A stretch of DNA of 64,000 bases from Liolophura sinensis (lineage: Eukaryota > Mollusca > Polyplacophora > Chitonida > Chitonidae). Below are positions 1 to 12,373 of the stretch, piece after piece. A program made the position numbers and the translations under genes. The first letter of the stretch is position 1. Each line of letters starts with the position of its first letter. The stretch lies in assembly GCF_032854445.1 (NCBI RefSeq), contig NC_088298.1, positions 13,691,504 to 13,755,503 on the forward strand, given 5' to 3'. The notes under the pieces are model-generated. The model did not search any database. It had not been told where the DNA came from and worked only from the letters and a program-made list of their open reading frames with translations.

Positions 1-549
1 CACATCACTTTTTTTTCCTGATGTTCACCAGAAGAAAGGAATTTTAGGGGAAATATTTTATCGGGGTATATTTCGAAAAACGTCATGTGACATCAGAGTT
101 CCTAAACTCTGATAGCATGGTCCATAAAGCCCTCCTTAGAATTTTTTGGACGCCTTTTCAGAAAAATCTAAAAAAATAAACGACAGTATATTTATACATA
201 ATTTTAAGTGATCTATTTAGTGATGCCTACTTTGATTTTTAAAAGTCCTTTCCTTTAAGACTCATGGCAAGATACATGTCAATATACATATCCTCGTAAT
301 ACACAGAGAGGCAGGTATGCGTACAATTCAATATAATATACATGTATTATGTATATCAGATAGGTCATGCAAACAAATGTATACATGTATATGGTCACTG
401 TTTATATACACAGACATAAACACTGCATACGTAGATGGTGCACATGCTACAACAACATAAGATTTAATCCCCAAAAATCAATGCATGGTACTGAGTGTGA
501 ACTTGGTGACTTTATTGAAATCAATAGAACATGATCCGTGTACATGTCA

Positions 550-552
<3 letters not shown>
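1..552. other. Non-coding stretch, nothing identified
   Basis: AT-rich sequence with scattered tacatgta-type words. I see no exon with splice signals, no tandem array and no recognisable mobile element before the dinucleotide repeat that follows. Confidence 0.5.
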
Positions 553-618
<66 letters not shown>

Positions 619-627
619 ATATATATA
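553..627. repeat. (TA)n microsatellite
   Basis: About 49 bp of pure AT/TA alternation, an interruption (acatatac), then a second short TA run. Open frames here encode only Ile-Tyr runs and are not genes. Confidence 0.97.
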
Positions 628-1096
628 CCAATACAATTCACAGTCGTCTTGGATTCAATTCAGTAGAAATTTGGCAAATGGACAAATTTTTGTAAGAACA
701 ATTAGAACCATGGCATGATCTTATTACCACAAGTAGATCTCTAGTAGATGCACAAGTGTAATTACAGCTTCCGACCCGCTTTCATAAAACTTTGTAAGCT
801 GATTCAATTTTTCATAACTTCTTCTCATAAACTGGTCATGTTGCCCCAGAGGTTTTACACGTATGCATCTATGAATTTCAGTTTTGTGAAATTCACCCCA
901 AATGATTAACTAAAAAGAAACACTATAGTTATTGAAAGAAGTATTGGTAATTCTTGGTCAACTTGTAATTAAAAATTGTACGAAGATTTTGAGAGTTTAT
1001 GAGACGATGAAACTTGAATTTTTAATTTTTCCTATTCTGAAATCAAGAAACACGATCATCAAGATATTGTTTACATGATCTCCATGTGAAGTTAAG

Positions 1097-1368
1097 TTTT
1101 TATTTATTTATTTATTTAACTGGTGTTTTATGCCATACTCAAGAATATTTCACTTATACGACTGCGGCAAACATTATGGTGGGTGGAAACCAGGCACAGC
1201 CCGTGGGAAACCCACGACCATCCACAGGTTGCTGGCAGACCTTCCCAAGTACGGCCGGAGAGGAAGCCAGCATGAGCTGGACTTGAACTCACAGCGACCG
1301 CATTGGTGAGAGAAACCTGGGTCATTACGCTGCGCTAGCGCACTAACCAACTGAGCCACGGAGGCCCC
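1097..1368 (-). mobile_element. SINE-A, near full length
   Basis: This copy defines the SINE-A family. Read on the minus strand it starts ggggcctccgtggctcag, an A-box-like tRNA head (TGGCTCAGTTGG). It continues through a B-box-like gttcaagtcc, a body containing gctggcttcctctcc and ccataatg, then gtgaaatattcttgagt and gtaaaacacc, and ends in an (AAATA)n-type tail. A tRNA head with A and B boxes plus a simple tail is the hallmark of a Pol III-transcribed SINE mobilised by a LINE. It resembles tRNA-derived SINEs known from molluscs. Short open frames across it are by-products of the repeat. Confidence 0.93.
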
Positions 1369-2519
1369 TACAGCATTATAACCTTTAGGTCTGCAACATT
1401 AAGGTACAGCAATACCTGTGGCTATAGGCTTAAGGTAATAATTTATAATCACTTGAGACTCAGGTAGGGATCAGTATGCAGTTCTCAGTTAATATACATG
1501 CTAACTTCCAAGAAAAAAAAAATGCAACCAGGATTTCATGTGCACTGAGGTTTTAGGGTGATTATTTATGCAAATTAATTCTGTGATATATAGGTCATCA
1601 TCCATAAAAATAGTCAACATGATGAAACCTACTGTGAATCTAAGGAAAAATACTTATCATGTCTATAGTAATAAAAAATATATATAATGTGTTTTTCAAA
1701 AATATCAGCTGTTCCCTCTATGTTAATTATAGATATTGACAGGCCAGCTTTATTGACTAGACTTTTGATAACTGCCACCAGGTAGTAAGCATATCTTGAA
1801 TTTAACATAAACATACAAATGTATGCAGGCTGAGTGTAATTCTCCAAGCCTGCCTCTCCCTGCTTTGTGGCGTTAAACCTGAAGCACTCACTCCCTGCTT
1901 TGGTGACCACAATAATAATGATGAGTTCAAATCCTTGCTGGGTTACAGATTTATTTACAGCAGGAGGGTTTATCAAGTACCTGGTGAGGAGATAAGGGAT
2001 GTTTTTTGTTGTTGATTTTATCTCTCCTCAGCACTGATAATATTCCTCAACCTATAAACCTGGTCACTGTCTTAACATAAATGTTCATGTATAGGCCTAT
2101 GCAGTGAAAATCAAGCAAATGTGACCACATTCACTGAGTCTGATACATTATATTAAGTTGGTTCACTGCATTATTTGCTACAGCAAAGAAAATACTCCCT
2201 GAATGGGGGACAACTTAGTAGACATGATCACCTGTACTCAGAAATCACCTGTCTTTATTAATAACATATTGCCCACTATGCATAAGCCATATATGACTCA
2301 TTCTTTATTGAGCAGACTACAGAACATGCCTGGCTCTTATCCTGATATCAAAATTTTGATACATTTAAATATCCAGGTAAATAAATGAGATGTGACTGGA
2401 CATAGGCCTGAGATCACACAAAACAACTGATCAATTATTGATATGCATGCATATCAATAAAGTATAAATTATATACACACATAATGATTAAGCACAATAT
2501 TAACATCATTAACCGCTGT

Positions 2520-5265
2520 GTACTGTAAATGAGGTTTCACCTCTTCACGCAGCTGTGTTTAACAGGGTGGACTATTACCTCAACACACACCTGTATATTT
2601 AGTTTGTTAGACCAGACGAGCTACCTGTACCTAGGCCATGCAAACACCGGCAACATTGTGGCAGGATGTTATTTACCTGTGGTGAATGTCAGTATATCTA
2701 CCAGCACTTAATGGAACACCTTAGAAGTTAGCCAGGTAAACCTGATGAACATCGTTAACCTGTTTAAGCAGGTAGCTTCAGTTAGTACTGAGCCTCAAAT
2801 CTAGAATTTTAAATACAGCATTTAAAAACTTCATCTATAACTTGAGATGTAAAAGTAGGTGGTTTTGAGAAAGGTGTGTTCTCAAAGACATATCAGAGAA
2901 TTACAGGTGTGAATTCAGTTGTCAGTTGCGGATGTTCTATTTTCAGGTGAATACTTAGTTAACACTTCATATAGTGATATACAATTCCATGTACTTGCTT
3001 ACAGGTAACAAACCCATGTTAAAAAAAAAAGTTTGTAGCTTTGAAATTGGGTCTTCTTAAGATGTTTAATAAAAATCAAACCACTGTGTGAAATCCATGA
3101 GAAGGTGAAATCCATGTCAAGGTGTCATTTGGGTACCTGTGCCCTTCTCAGGTATAAACTATGAAATGTAAACTCACCTGGCACAGGTTACAGTGTGTAT
3201 GCCTTAGTCCTTATGGCTTTACCTCCACAGGTACACCTTGTTTATTTCCCCCCGGTAAATCCTACGGTGTGGGGCTATATCCCAGCTGTTCAGGTATTAC
3301 AGGTTAGTGGCTCCATGTAGTAATGCAGCTACAGTATAATTGCTCTGGTCACACTGCATAGGTCCATGTATACAGGCTGGTCAAGATGGCTATTTCTGGA
3401 GGTCAACAACTGGCTGCCACAGGTAAACCTAGTTAGCCTCAGCTCTCGTGTCTGAGGTGTGCGCAACGTAGCTCCGGGCACTTTCACTCAGGTAGGTAAG
3501 CTCTGAGGTCGCTCGCTCGTCAAAGCGAGATTTGGGGGTCTGTACAAGGTGCGCTGCGAGGTGTCCCCTAGAAGTTCGACAACTGTCAAAAAAGGAGGCC
3601 TCCAAGGGGGGTACTCGCCACTGGCAACAGTACAAGCTTTATGCTATGACTGTTTTTACGCATGACCAAATACAAGCAGGCTAGATGTAAACTAGAAATC
3701 CTCTAGTCCTTTCCAGAGATGAAGGCAAGTTTGGATTAAATATATGAATCCCAGCATTGCAACTAACTGGAACATTGGGACTGTAAGGACATAGCTGAAT
3801 TTGCCACATTTCAAAACTGTGACTGAAATTGAGCAAGTAAACATTTCGATAACCTAGGTAGAAAGGTTTATTACTCTGAAAGTCTGCACAATCTGCTGAA
3901 TTTTATATTTTCAAAGAGAGCATTAAACTGCAGTAAAAATAAAGAAACAACCTTAAAATTTAGTGACCTGCAATTCAAAAGGAAAAGGTTAAAGAACTGC
4001 ACTGTGACAAGACAGATGGACATGAATGCTTTCAAGCACATGATGTACATGATACAATTCATATGATAACTCGTACACGTAGTATGCAAATTTTAAGTTT
4101 TTTATTTATTTATTTTTGGCTATGAGAGGTACTGGAAAACTTTTCCATGAGTGACAAGTATGTCAATCTCACTTCAACTTCATGCAAGACCACACAAGTG
4201 AGCATTTTAATTGCATCTGTTACAAACTGAGGGAAAACAAAGGAAAAAAGGGGAATAAAAAAGCAATTCCCTCTCCAGAATTTGGTGCAGACCCCATTTC
4301 TCGCTCGAATGACCCACATATAACCACATTAAAATCACGGCCATCCCAACACAAAGCCTATCGCACCCATTTCTATTAATGAGAACCATTCTTTATATTT
4401 AGTTTAACATATAACACTTGACTGCTAATTTTAAGAGTTCCAAATTTTAAATCAAATTGTCTGTGAAATAAGAACTCAAACCTCATTTCAAATTTTGACT
4501 TCACCCAAAGCTGGCTGTGTGGAAACTGTCACCTCCTGTGTGGTAAAGCACCTAATTACAGCAACAGAACAATTCAACTATCATCCTGCAAGACAGGAAA
4601 AAAGGCACAATCTGACGCTAGTCATATACAGTATATGTACCACATGTGAATTATCAACAAGATTAAAAAGTGAGTATGTAAGTTACTATCTTTGTAGCTA
4701 GGTTTTGGCCTGTATAGTTTTGTGAAGTATTGTTTAGAAAATATGATGTATTTGTAAGTTCTTTGTAGTATTCTTTATAAACCAATAGCTGATAAAAGTA
4801 ACATGTAAATGAATTAACAATGTATATCTGTGGGTGTAAACCCGGAAGGTTAGCTTGCAAAGATTTCTGATCACCCCTCAGTCTTCCTCAAAGAAAGAAG
4901 GGAAAAAAACCTTTTCTTTCTCATCAAAGGTATACCCCATACAGGTGACATGTAGGTATGAAGACATACCTGTATTAATTTTCAGCAATCTTGGTTTATT
5001 TTACCTGAAGAATGTGTCAGCTCAGTTGGATGTCACACCAGGTATTCTTACCTTAATAGATCACCTGTAGCGAGAACCTGGGCCTAGCCGGTGATGAACT
5101 GGCCCCAGCCCACCTGAGTGGCCATCAATTAATGCTCAAGTCACCTGGACAAAGCTCCAGTCAGCCTGTGTCACCTTAATTGATATTTACCTGAAATCTA
5201 CCTGAGACTAATCAAGACCTTTCAGGTCAAACCAATCACCTGTAGTCACAGCGTAAAACTATTTG
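2520..5265. other. ACCTG/CAGGT-enriched tract
   Basis: Two clusters stand out. From about 2590 to 3495 I count roughly 19 ACCTG or CAGGT pentamers, where about 2 would be expected by chance. From about 4940 to 5245 I count 12, where fewer than 1 is expected. Many are CACCTG/CAGGTG or TACCTG/CAGGTA, the E2-box type bound by Snail/ZEB zinc fingers and some bHLH factors. There is no obvious tandem period and no long open frame. Whether this is a regulatory region, an ancient degraded repeat or a mutational bias cannot be told from one copy. Confidence 0.55.
3421..3640. other. CpG-containing patch, unassigned
   Basis: A GC- and CpG-richer patch inside AT-rich DNA, with words such as gctcgctcgtcaaagcgaga and gcgctgcgaggtgtcc. 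A 68-codon minus-strand frame crosses it but has no recognisable domain. It could be a fragment of an unrecognised transposon, a small CpG island or an exon without clear splice sites. Confidence 0.3.
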
Positions 5266-5780
5266 TTACTTGAATTCAAAACATTACAGTACCGGTTGTA
5301 ATGACATACATGTACTGCTCTGCTGAACAACGCCTTTATAAAGCCAAAGGCGTACAAATGTAGATATATGCATAAAACATTTTAATCAACTTGACACGCT
5401 AAATGTATTATGAACATGTATGCCCCTATATTCTAGAAGTGATATATACAAGAGCTGGCACGTAGTATTTTAAACATCTTAACTGAATGCTCATTTATCT
5501 ACAACTCTAGGTGTCACTCTTAATGAAGACATATCCTTTACCAATGAGGTTGCATATTCCACTCTAAAGCTTCCTCTCAAGAAACTTCAACTTCAACTTC
5601 AATCGGGAGGTCTGTCATATACATGTGTAGGCCTACATGATAAAACATGATGGTGTCATTTTCTCTACAGGCTCTGCATGTACATACAGTTAACTCGTCC
5701 ACAGAAAACCCTAGCCACTGTATACATTTTTTTTTACAAACTGCATTTAAAAGCTTATCAAACAAATGTCACAACTTAAT

Positions 5781-5840
5781 TTTTATTTGTTTACATGCAG
5801 TACTCAATAATATTTCACTTACAAGACAGCCATTCTTACG
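5781..5840 (-). mobile_element. SINE-A 3' remnant
   Basis: A decayed tail-proximal piece: a TTTATTTG-like start, then gcagtactcaataatatttcacttacaa, which matches the minus-strand SINE-A motif actcaagaatatttcacttata with several changes. The body of the element is lost. Confidence 0.6.
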
Positions 5841-6119
5841 AAGCCATGGGATGAGACACCGTAGAGCAACTGGAAACACAACAGATTCACATTCCACAGA
5901 TATATATGTCAATAGTTAAAAGGCAAACCAGGGCTCAGGTGACATATGCAGGATCAGTTCTGTTTTCAAACTCCCACTCTAATGACCACAATTAAAAACA
6001 TGGCAGAAATTTTGATATTCTCAATGTGTGCGATTTGGCTTACATTCAACTATAATATCTTGGTTATCACAGAAATAAAAAGGGTATGCTTTCTAAATTT
6101 CATATCAATATTTTATCAA

Positions 6120-6120
<1 letters not shown>

Positions 6121-6178
<58 letters not shown>
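6121..6178. repeat. (TA)n microsatellite
   Basis: An uninterrupted AT dinucleotide run of about 55 bp, flanked by non-repetitive sequence. Confidence 0.97.
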
Positions 6179-6180
<2 letters not shown>

Positions 6181-6318
6181 CTTTGCTCTGGTGCTGTCTT
6201 TTCCCTTAACACTGTGACCACATGTTAGTATAAACATGTAGAAATATAGACATGTCTCTGGTCTGCCCATTGGCAGAAAATTAACAAAAATTTTGTCACC
6301 ATTCTTAGTCCTGGCCTC

Positions 6319-6717
6319 GACGTGTAACAGTTGTTACATGACTCTTAACTCTTCATCAACATGTAACAGTTGTTACATGACTCTTTAACTCTTCATCAAC
6401 ATGTAACAGTTGTTACATGACTCTTAACTCTTCATCAATGTGTAACAGTTGTTACATGACTCTTAACTCTTCATCAACATGTAACAGTTGTTACATGACT
6501 CTTAACTCTTCATCAACATGTAACAGTTAATACATGACTCTTAACTCTTCATCAACATGTAACAGTTAATACATGACTCTTAACTCTTCATCAACATGTA
6601 ACAATTAATACATGACTCTTAACTCTTCATCAACATGTAACAGTTGTTACGTAACTCTTGATCAACGTATAACAATTGTCACATGACTCTTGACTCTTGA
6701 TCAACGTGTAACTGTAC
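6319..6717. repeat. 39-bp minisatellite with palindromic unit
   Basis: About 10.5 head-to-tail copies of a 39-bp unit (one is 40 bp, one shortened to 32). In the commonest form each unit holds catgtaaca-gt-tgttacatg, two perfect 9-bp inverted arms around 2 bp, followed by an actcttaactcttcatcaa spacer. Units 1-5 keep the symmetry; units 6-8 change the right arm to taatacatg, so the potential stem is broken in part of the array. Non-coding. Confidence 0.95.
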
Positions 6718-6733
6718 CACAACAGCTTATTTA

Positions 6734-6757
6734 AACTGCAATGCTGACATTGCAGTT
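6734..6757. repeat. Perfect 10-bp inverted repeat
   Basis: AACTGCAATG and CATTGCAGTT flank the 4-base loop CTGA. It lies just beyond the 39-bp array. No T-tract or gene context suggests termination. Confidence 0.85.
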
Positions 6758-7301
6758 GTAAAATAGGCTCCAGCAACACTGCCATAAAATTAAAAATGAG
6801 AAGTGACAAATTGGCGTCTCTATCAATATAACAATTCATCAAGCCAGGTAAACTCTGAGCTCTTTCAATGTAAATATTTTCTCTCAAATTCTATTTGACA
6901 CTTATGTTTTGTCATAGTATTAAACTATTATTCAACTTTAATCAAAAGTTTTCTGCTCCACATTCCTTAAACACCTAGCACAAGTCCGTCCCCCTTGAAA
7001 GCGAATGGTCTCTATGTAAATGAGGATGTGTTTCATACCATGACATTGCATAAATGGATGTGATTAGCTTCGGGCCTGTTTAAGGCATCAGGAAACACTA
7101 ACACCCACTTATTTCTTCATAAATTTCGAACAATTTTAAATTTCTTTAGGATAACTTTTCGTAATCATATGGATTCGTTGATGAGGGTTACCACTATTGA
7201 TTTCCAATTTTACAGTGTACAATCTCACACTGGCCGAAGCATGACATACGACATACTCAAACTAAAATCATGTGATAACAAAGTAAAACAAACAAAATTA
7301 C

Positions 7302-7382
7302 CTTTGTGATCAAATCGATGATCTCGCGAATAAATCGCATCATAATGTCGGAATCCTCAAAGTCCAAGTTCAGAAATCCCAT
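7302..7382 (-). CDS. Coding exon, unidentified protein
   Basis: On the minus strand an ATG at 7382-7380 opens a frame of 27 codons beginning MGFLNLDFEDSDIMM and ending ...IIDLITK, followed directly by the donor AAG|gtaatt at phase 0. An in-frame TAG lies eight codons upstream of the ATG, so this is most simply a first coding exon. That TAG is also part of a possible acceptor (aaatag|AGC), so an internal exon eight codons longer cannot be excluded, although the upstream pyrimidine tract is poor. The peptide is acidic then amphipathic and helix-like. I do not recognise the family. Downstream exons would lie below 7300, but I could not find a convincing one. Confidence 0.5.
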
Positions 7383-9040
7383 CACAACGCAGTGAAATAT
7401 GCTCTATTTCATAACATAATTTTTCCACGAATTTGTCATTCAGTTCATCAGAAAGCCTTAGAATGAACTCATGTATTCAAACAAATGTCCATGTTGAGTT
7501 CATTATTAACACTTGGGCTCCTGAAACCATAGTATCCAACAGCAAGGCCTGAATATTCAAAATGTGCGCCTCTGGTTTCTGGTTCCAGGTGTACATGCAT
7601 GGACTGAACTCGCTGTGTAGGCGTGACTGTTTGATTGTTCAGGATGATCAAATGAATTAATAAAAACTAAAAATAAACTGATGCTTTCGAGCTACTATAT
7701 GCCCCTGCAGTCTCATGGCTCAAAACTGATTGTGCATTACCTATCGCAGTACGATATTAGTGAAATTCCAGGACAAGTTTTGCCGTGTCACATACTGAAA
7801 GCCAATTGGTCCTCGCTCACACATGTTCGTTAATTAAGCCTCACTTGTCCGTGACACTGTCTATCAGCTTAGCAAAGCACGAGGCAATCAACGTAATGTT
7901 ACTCAGCGTTGCCGTAGCGACATATGTCTGCCGCCCAAATTTGCTCTGAAATACCTGTTCCGTTTTGCCTAATCGTTTGTTATTGATCTATTTCTAGGGT
8001 CAGTGTGCTAGCATTGCAGGAGGGCAAACAAAAAACCCTTTAATGTGATATTTGTAGAAATCAAATGGTTGTTAATGAAATTATCTACCGAAATTAATGA
8101 ATATTTGACAGTAAGTACATAAATTTGCTCAAAAGGTAAGGTAATGGTATAACACTGAGAAAAAATCATCCATCATCGTTGTCACTGGTAGAAAACTTAG
8201 ATGAGGGCGGGAGTAAATAGGGGAGGTAAATCCAAACTGAAAGACCTGTACAACTGTGTATTGGGAAATTTAAAAGCTTTTTCTGTCGAGAGCAAGAGCA
8301 ATATGCCAAATCTTTTGTTCATGCAATGAATCGGTTTCCAGCTAATACGAGAGTAGGGCATCTGCTTGCAAACAGCACTCGATCTCCTGCACATGTACTA
8401 CATGGAGCTCTCTCCCTAGCTTCATCACATCTGAAGGGAGATTACAGCGTAAGATCTCTGTCAATTCCAGGTTTAATTTGCAGCGATTCACAAGTCAACA
8501 GCGCTACTGAGTGGCAATCCTCGAGTGATTATTATGCTTTCCTAGCTGGTGTTTGGTTTGCTCTCCATAATCAATAAGTGCCAAATGAAAGGAGAATCTC
8601 TGGAAGCTAGCCGCTAGAGTACGACTGATGTCTGTTTTTATAACATTGCTCCTGAGTTGCCCAATAAAGGTAATAGAATTTGCGAAGATATCAGACCCAA
8701 AATCTCCGGATGCTGGCGAATTCCATTAATCAAGTATGCTTATCTTGTTAAAAGTATTGATTAAAAACAAAATCCATGTATCTTTTTTCTATGGTTTTCT
8801 GCTTTAGAGCAGATGACACAAAATGCACTTTTGATATTGCATCTTGCAGAGTCAATTGCGATTATTTTAATGTGCTGAACTAAAGGGAGTTTTCTACTGG
8901 CCAGCCAGCATTGAGATATCCCAATTCTATAACTAAATGTAATATGTATTTGCATACTTAAAACAGATTGGGATCAATATATTAAAGGGATAGGCCAAAC
9001 CAGTATTGCTTGCTGCTACATATTATATGTATGCTGTTGG
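7383..9040. other. Non-coding stretch
   Basis: Upstream of the 7302-7382 exon. I see no exon with paired splice signals and no mobile element. A sequence at about 7909 (gttgccgtagcgac) weakly resembles an RFX X-box, with two mismatches in its second half. A frame around 8326-8577 has no recognisable domain and looks like chance. Confidence 0.4.
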
Positions 9041-9044
9041 GTTT

Positions 9045-9228
9045 ATGATGATCCACCCAATCATGATGGTCCACCCAATCATGATGGTCCACCCAATCAC
9101 GATGGTCCACTCAATCGTGATGGTCCACCCAATTGTGACGGTCCACCCAATCATGATGGTCCACCCAATCATGATGGTCAACCCAATGACGATGGTCCAC
9201 CCTATGGTGATCGTCCACCCAATTCAAG
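9045..9228. repeat. 18-bp minisatellite
   Basis: About ten copies of an 18-bp unit of the form ccacccaatcatgatggt, drifting in the last copies (ccaccctatggtgatcgt). The period is a multiple of three and one frame stays open (repeating MVHPIM), but there is no start context, splice site or unique flanking coding sequence. I treat it as non-coding. Confidence 0.93.
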
Positions 9229-9289
9229 TACATACCAAGAGTAATGTATTCAGACAAAATTAAGTCTTAAGCTTTCTAATGGTACATTG

Positions 9290-9604
9290 GAAGCAGTAGA
9301 TCCAGGGACAATCCTGGGTCGAGTCACACCTAAGACTTTACAAGAGAAAGTTGTAACTTCCTCGCTTGGCATTCAGCATGAAAGGGATAGCGCAACAACT
9401 GGTTGACCCGCATCAGTTTACTGGCTCGGGCAGTGCGGCTTACTTGCCTTTGGTAAGTCATCTCAGTGAAGCAGCACTAGATAAAAGAATGGTGGAAATC
9501 CGTCCTGCAAAAAGGACGCACACGACATGCAATCTAAGGATTCCTTCGTCGTCATATGAATGAAGAATTGTTAAGTTCGACATTAAACCCCCAGCACTCA
9601 CTCA
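9290..9604 (+). mobile_element. SINE-B, 5' truncated
   Basis: Second SINE family. The copy starts within the tRNA-like head (gatccagggacaatcctggg, around the B box). It then has gttgtaacttcctcgcttgg, ttcagcatgaaagggatag, ggttgaccc, gtggaaatccgtcctgcaa and gattccttcgtcgtcatatga, and ends gacattaaacccccagcactcactcact, the CACT-type tail. The A-box half of the head is missing here; the copy at 42674 shows it. Confidence 0.88.
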
Positions 9605-12373
9605 CTCTAATGGTATATGTTAAATGCAAGTCTGATGCTAGTATACTTGTATATAAATGATGACACTACAGTGTGTATATTATTAGATGTTAAACTACTT
9701 TAATATTCATGCATGCCAATTTAACTGTACCTATTTTCACAAGCTGGCATGAAACAAATTGTACTAATTCCCACCAGGCAGTTTTCTACGAGTTGCTACA
9801 CAGAGACTAATGAATGACAAGTCATGTCTGATCGTGAGCGAACACAAAAATGGAAATTTCAGCGGACTGACACAAAAAATATGTCCCTTTTCACACCAGA
9901 TATTTTGCCTTACATCTGGGTCAACTTTCCTCTAGAGAATCTGCGTGTTGTTTTCTTAAGAAATATGAAACTGTTATTAGAAGGCTCTCAATTATGTACT
10001 TTGGAAGGTAATTTTATATGCCTTAATTTTAACAGGAAATATCAGGCTGCTATGAATACTGCACTTACACTGTACATGTTAATTTCTAGTGTAAGTGAAA
10101 TATTCTCAAGAATGCTGGCATAAAACCCAGATCAAATTGAACATATTGTTATAAATTATCTTGCAATATTTGCAACAATTCAATATTCACATTCTAAAAT
10201 TACAGATGAAACAGGTCTAAAAAAAACACGTTCCTGGAATTCCTATATTTCTGAGACAAAAAAAAAAATGCACCAATCGAAGCTATTAATCTCAAAGATC
10301 TGAAACACCCACTTTTCAAAACTCACATAATTATAAAGCATTTCACTGTATCACACATGTACATGTCTAGCCAGATCTAATTGAGATCTTCACCAATATC
10401 ATGTGCTGCTAAGCGCACAAATAATTAGTCTTAACGACCATGGAAGCTTTTCATTAGTATGGTAATATCAGCCAAAACATAAGACAACTCCATAGTGTTT
10501 CTGACCATGATGAAATAAATGAGTATGTACTAACGACGGCTAAAACAGAAAAACTATGACCGTTTTGCTTTTTTGATGGTAATCTCTGTTCACAGTTGTG
10601 GGGGTGGGTGGGGGTGGAGTGTGGGGGGGTATGTGAGGGATATTATTCTTACATGGAGATAAAACATTGTCTTTAAACTGAAACAGAATGTGCTCATGCT
10701 CCATCTCCTGTAAATTTGCATAAACTTACTTCACATACATGTAAATGCCTATTTGCATGAATTCACGTCGCTGAAAATCTGCATGAATTTACCGAGCTGT
10801 TTTTCCATCTTTTTCTATCACCCCCAAAAACTACATATTTCAATGACGAAACTTTTCTCCAGAAAACATCATTTCACTGCACGTTCTGTTAAAATGCAAC
10901 TGAGTCGACATAACGTCAACTGGTTGCTGGGTTTTGCTGATGTCAAGGCCTCATGGTGTAACATCAGCCTGTACTCAAGCAGCCTAACTGGTTTATCAGG
11001 CAAACTTAGGGAGATGACAGATCTGTACTGATTACACACCTCCAAATTACAAAACTGCAAGTCCAATTTCAACGTCTTTCTGGAACTGGCCAATCAAACG
11101 CCACAAGTTACATGACCTTGCTGGCTACACCTAGAACACACCAAAACTGTTTTCATTGATATGCATTAATGCACAGGCATTAAAAATTATTAAGTGTGTC
11201 TTGAATCAACTACTGACCAGGAGACCATCAATTTAAAAGTTCAGATCAACTTTTTGGTGTGGATTTCATGAAGAATTTGCTTCACATTTTTCTTGCAAGC
11301 CTAGGTATTTGTACATGTAAAACACATCAACACAATCCTCCAGGAACTTTACAATTAAGGCAGGGCAACTTCTAAGAATCCCTGTTTGATCAATTTATGC
11401 AAATTAAGCTTCCCTGATAATACCAGATGGGTTAATGTATGCATTTTTTTTTTAAGCACAACACCTAAATATATATGGGTCTAGCATTATATCTACAGAT
11501 GTGTGATCAAAACAGCACCTGGCATACACATGCCTGTAAACAAAGTATATATTTGACTATGAAATTTCTCCACAGAAAAGACAAATTGAAGCTTACCTGG
11601 ACGGAGAAAACTTGGTTAATCAGCAACACCTTTCTGCAGCTTCCTCAGGTAGACAATAAACACAGTTTGTTACCTGCCTACACAGCCAGGTAAGCTAATT
11701 TAGTCCAGATCTGGTTGGGCTGGTTAGGCAGAGCGAGTTTTGCAAGATGCTACTGGCGTTTGTTTTAATATCCCAAGCTAGCTGACACTATGTGTTACAT
11801 ACATTCACAAAACCAATGCATTCCTAAATCCTATGGTGTCTCAACCACAAAAACAAGCTTTGCGCATTATCATAAAGACTGGGTTGCTAGGAAACTTCTA
11901 CGTAATTATAAAATAAACTAAATAAACTATAATTTGGGTAATCTGTTGTGTTTATGTGTAGAACAACAGTGTTGTGAGTGTTACTTTGTGTCTCTATATT
12001 TTCAGTTAAAGATTTTCTAATAACTTATTGCGAATCCTGCAAACAGTTCCATAACCATTGAAGCCTTAAAGTCACTGAGGTCAATTACAAATTAAGATTA
12101 TTACCACAACCAAACACTGTAAACTGAGTGCAACTGAAAAGGCACTGTACTGAATATATGTACAGTGTACATCAACTGCAATTGATACCGGACTGATTCT
12201 TTGTGAGTAATGCATAGATGAAATTCCAGTTCCGTACATCATTAATTCCATATAACATTTATTTTTCTGCCTGATATAGTTTCTGGTGACATCTAGAAAT
12301 ACAGCCATGCTCTCTCTGTGATCACCTTTATAAGACTTTCCAAACGATTTTAGATCATCCAAACCCTTAATGA
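9605..12373. other. Non-coding stretch
   Basis: Only low-complexity patches are visible: a G-rich run at about 10600-10640 (gggggtgggtgggggtgg), a short A-run near 10260 and a small ACCTG/CAGGT cluster at 11590-11695. Frames at 9824-10123 and 10753-11031 have no recognisable motif. Confidence 0.4.

Noticed and set aside
1869-1897. SINE-B tail-like words (gttaaacctgaagcactcact)
   Set aside because: Only about 25 bp match, and the rest of the element is absent. Too short to call.
9006-9263. 85-codon frame of MVHPIM repeats
   Set aside because: An 18-bp tandem repeat happens to keep frame. No splice sites or non-repeat coding sequence beside it.
11595-11695. Pair of gtaag donor-like sites suggesting exons on both strands
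   Set aside because: The frames leading into them contain stops, and the sites are part of a local ACCTG/CAGGT cluster.
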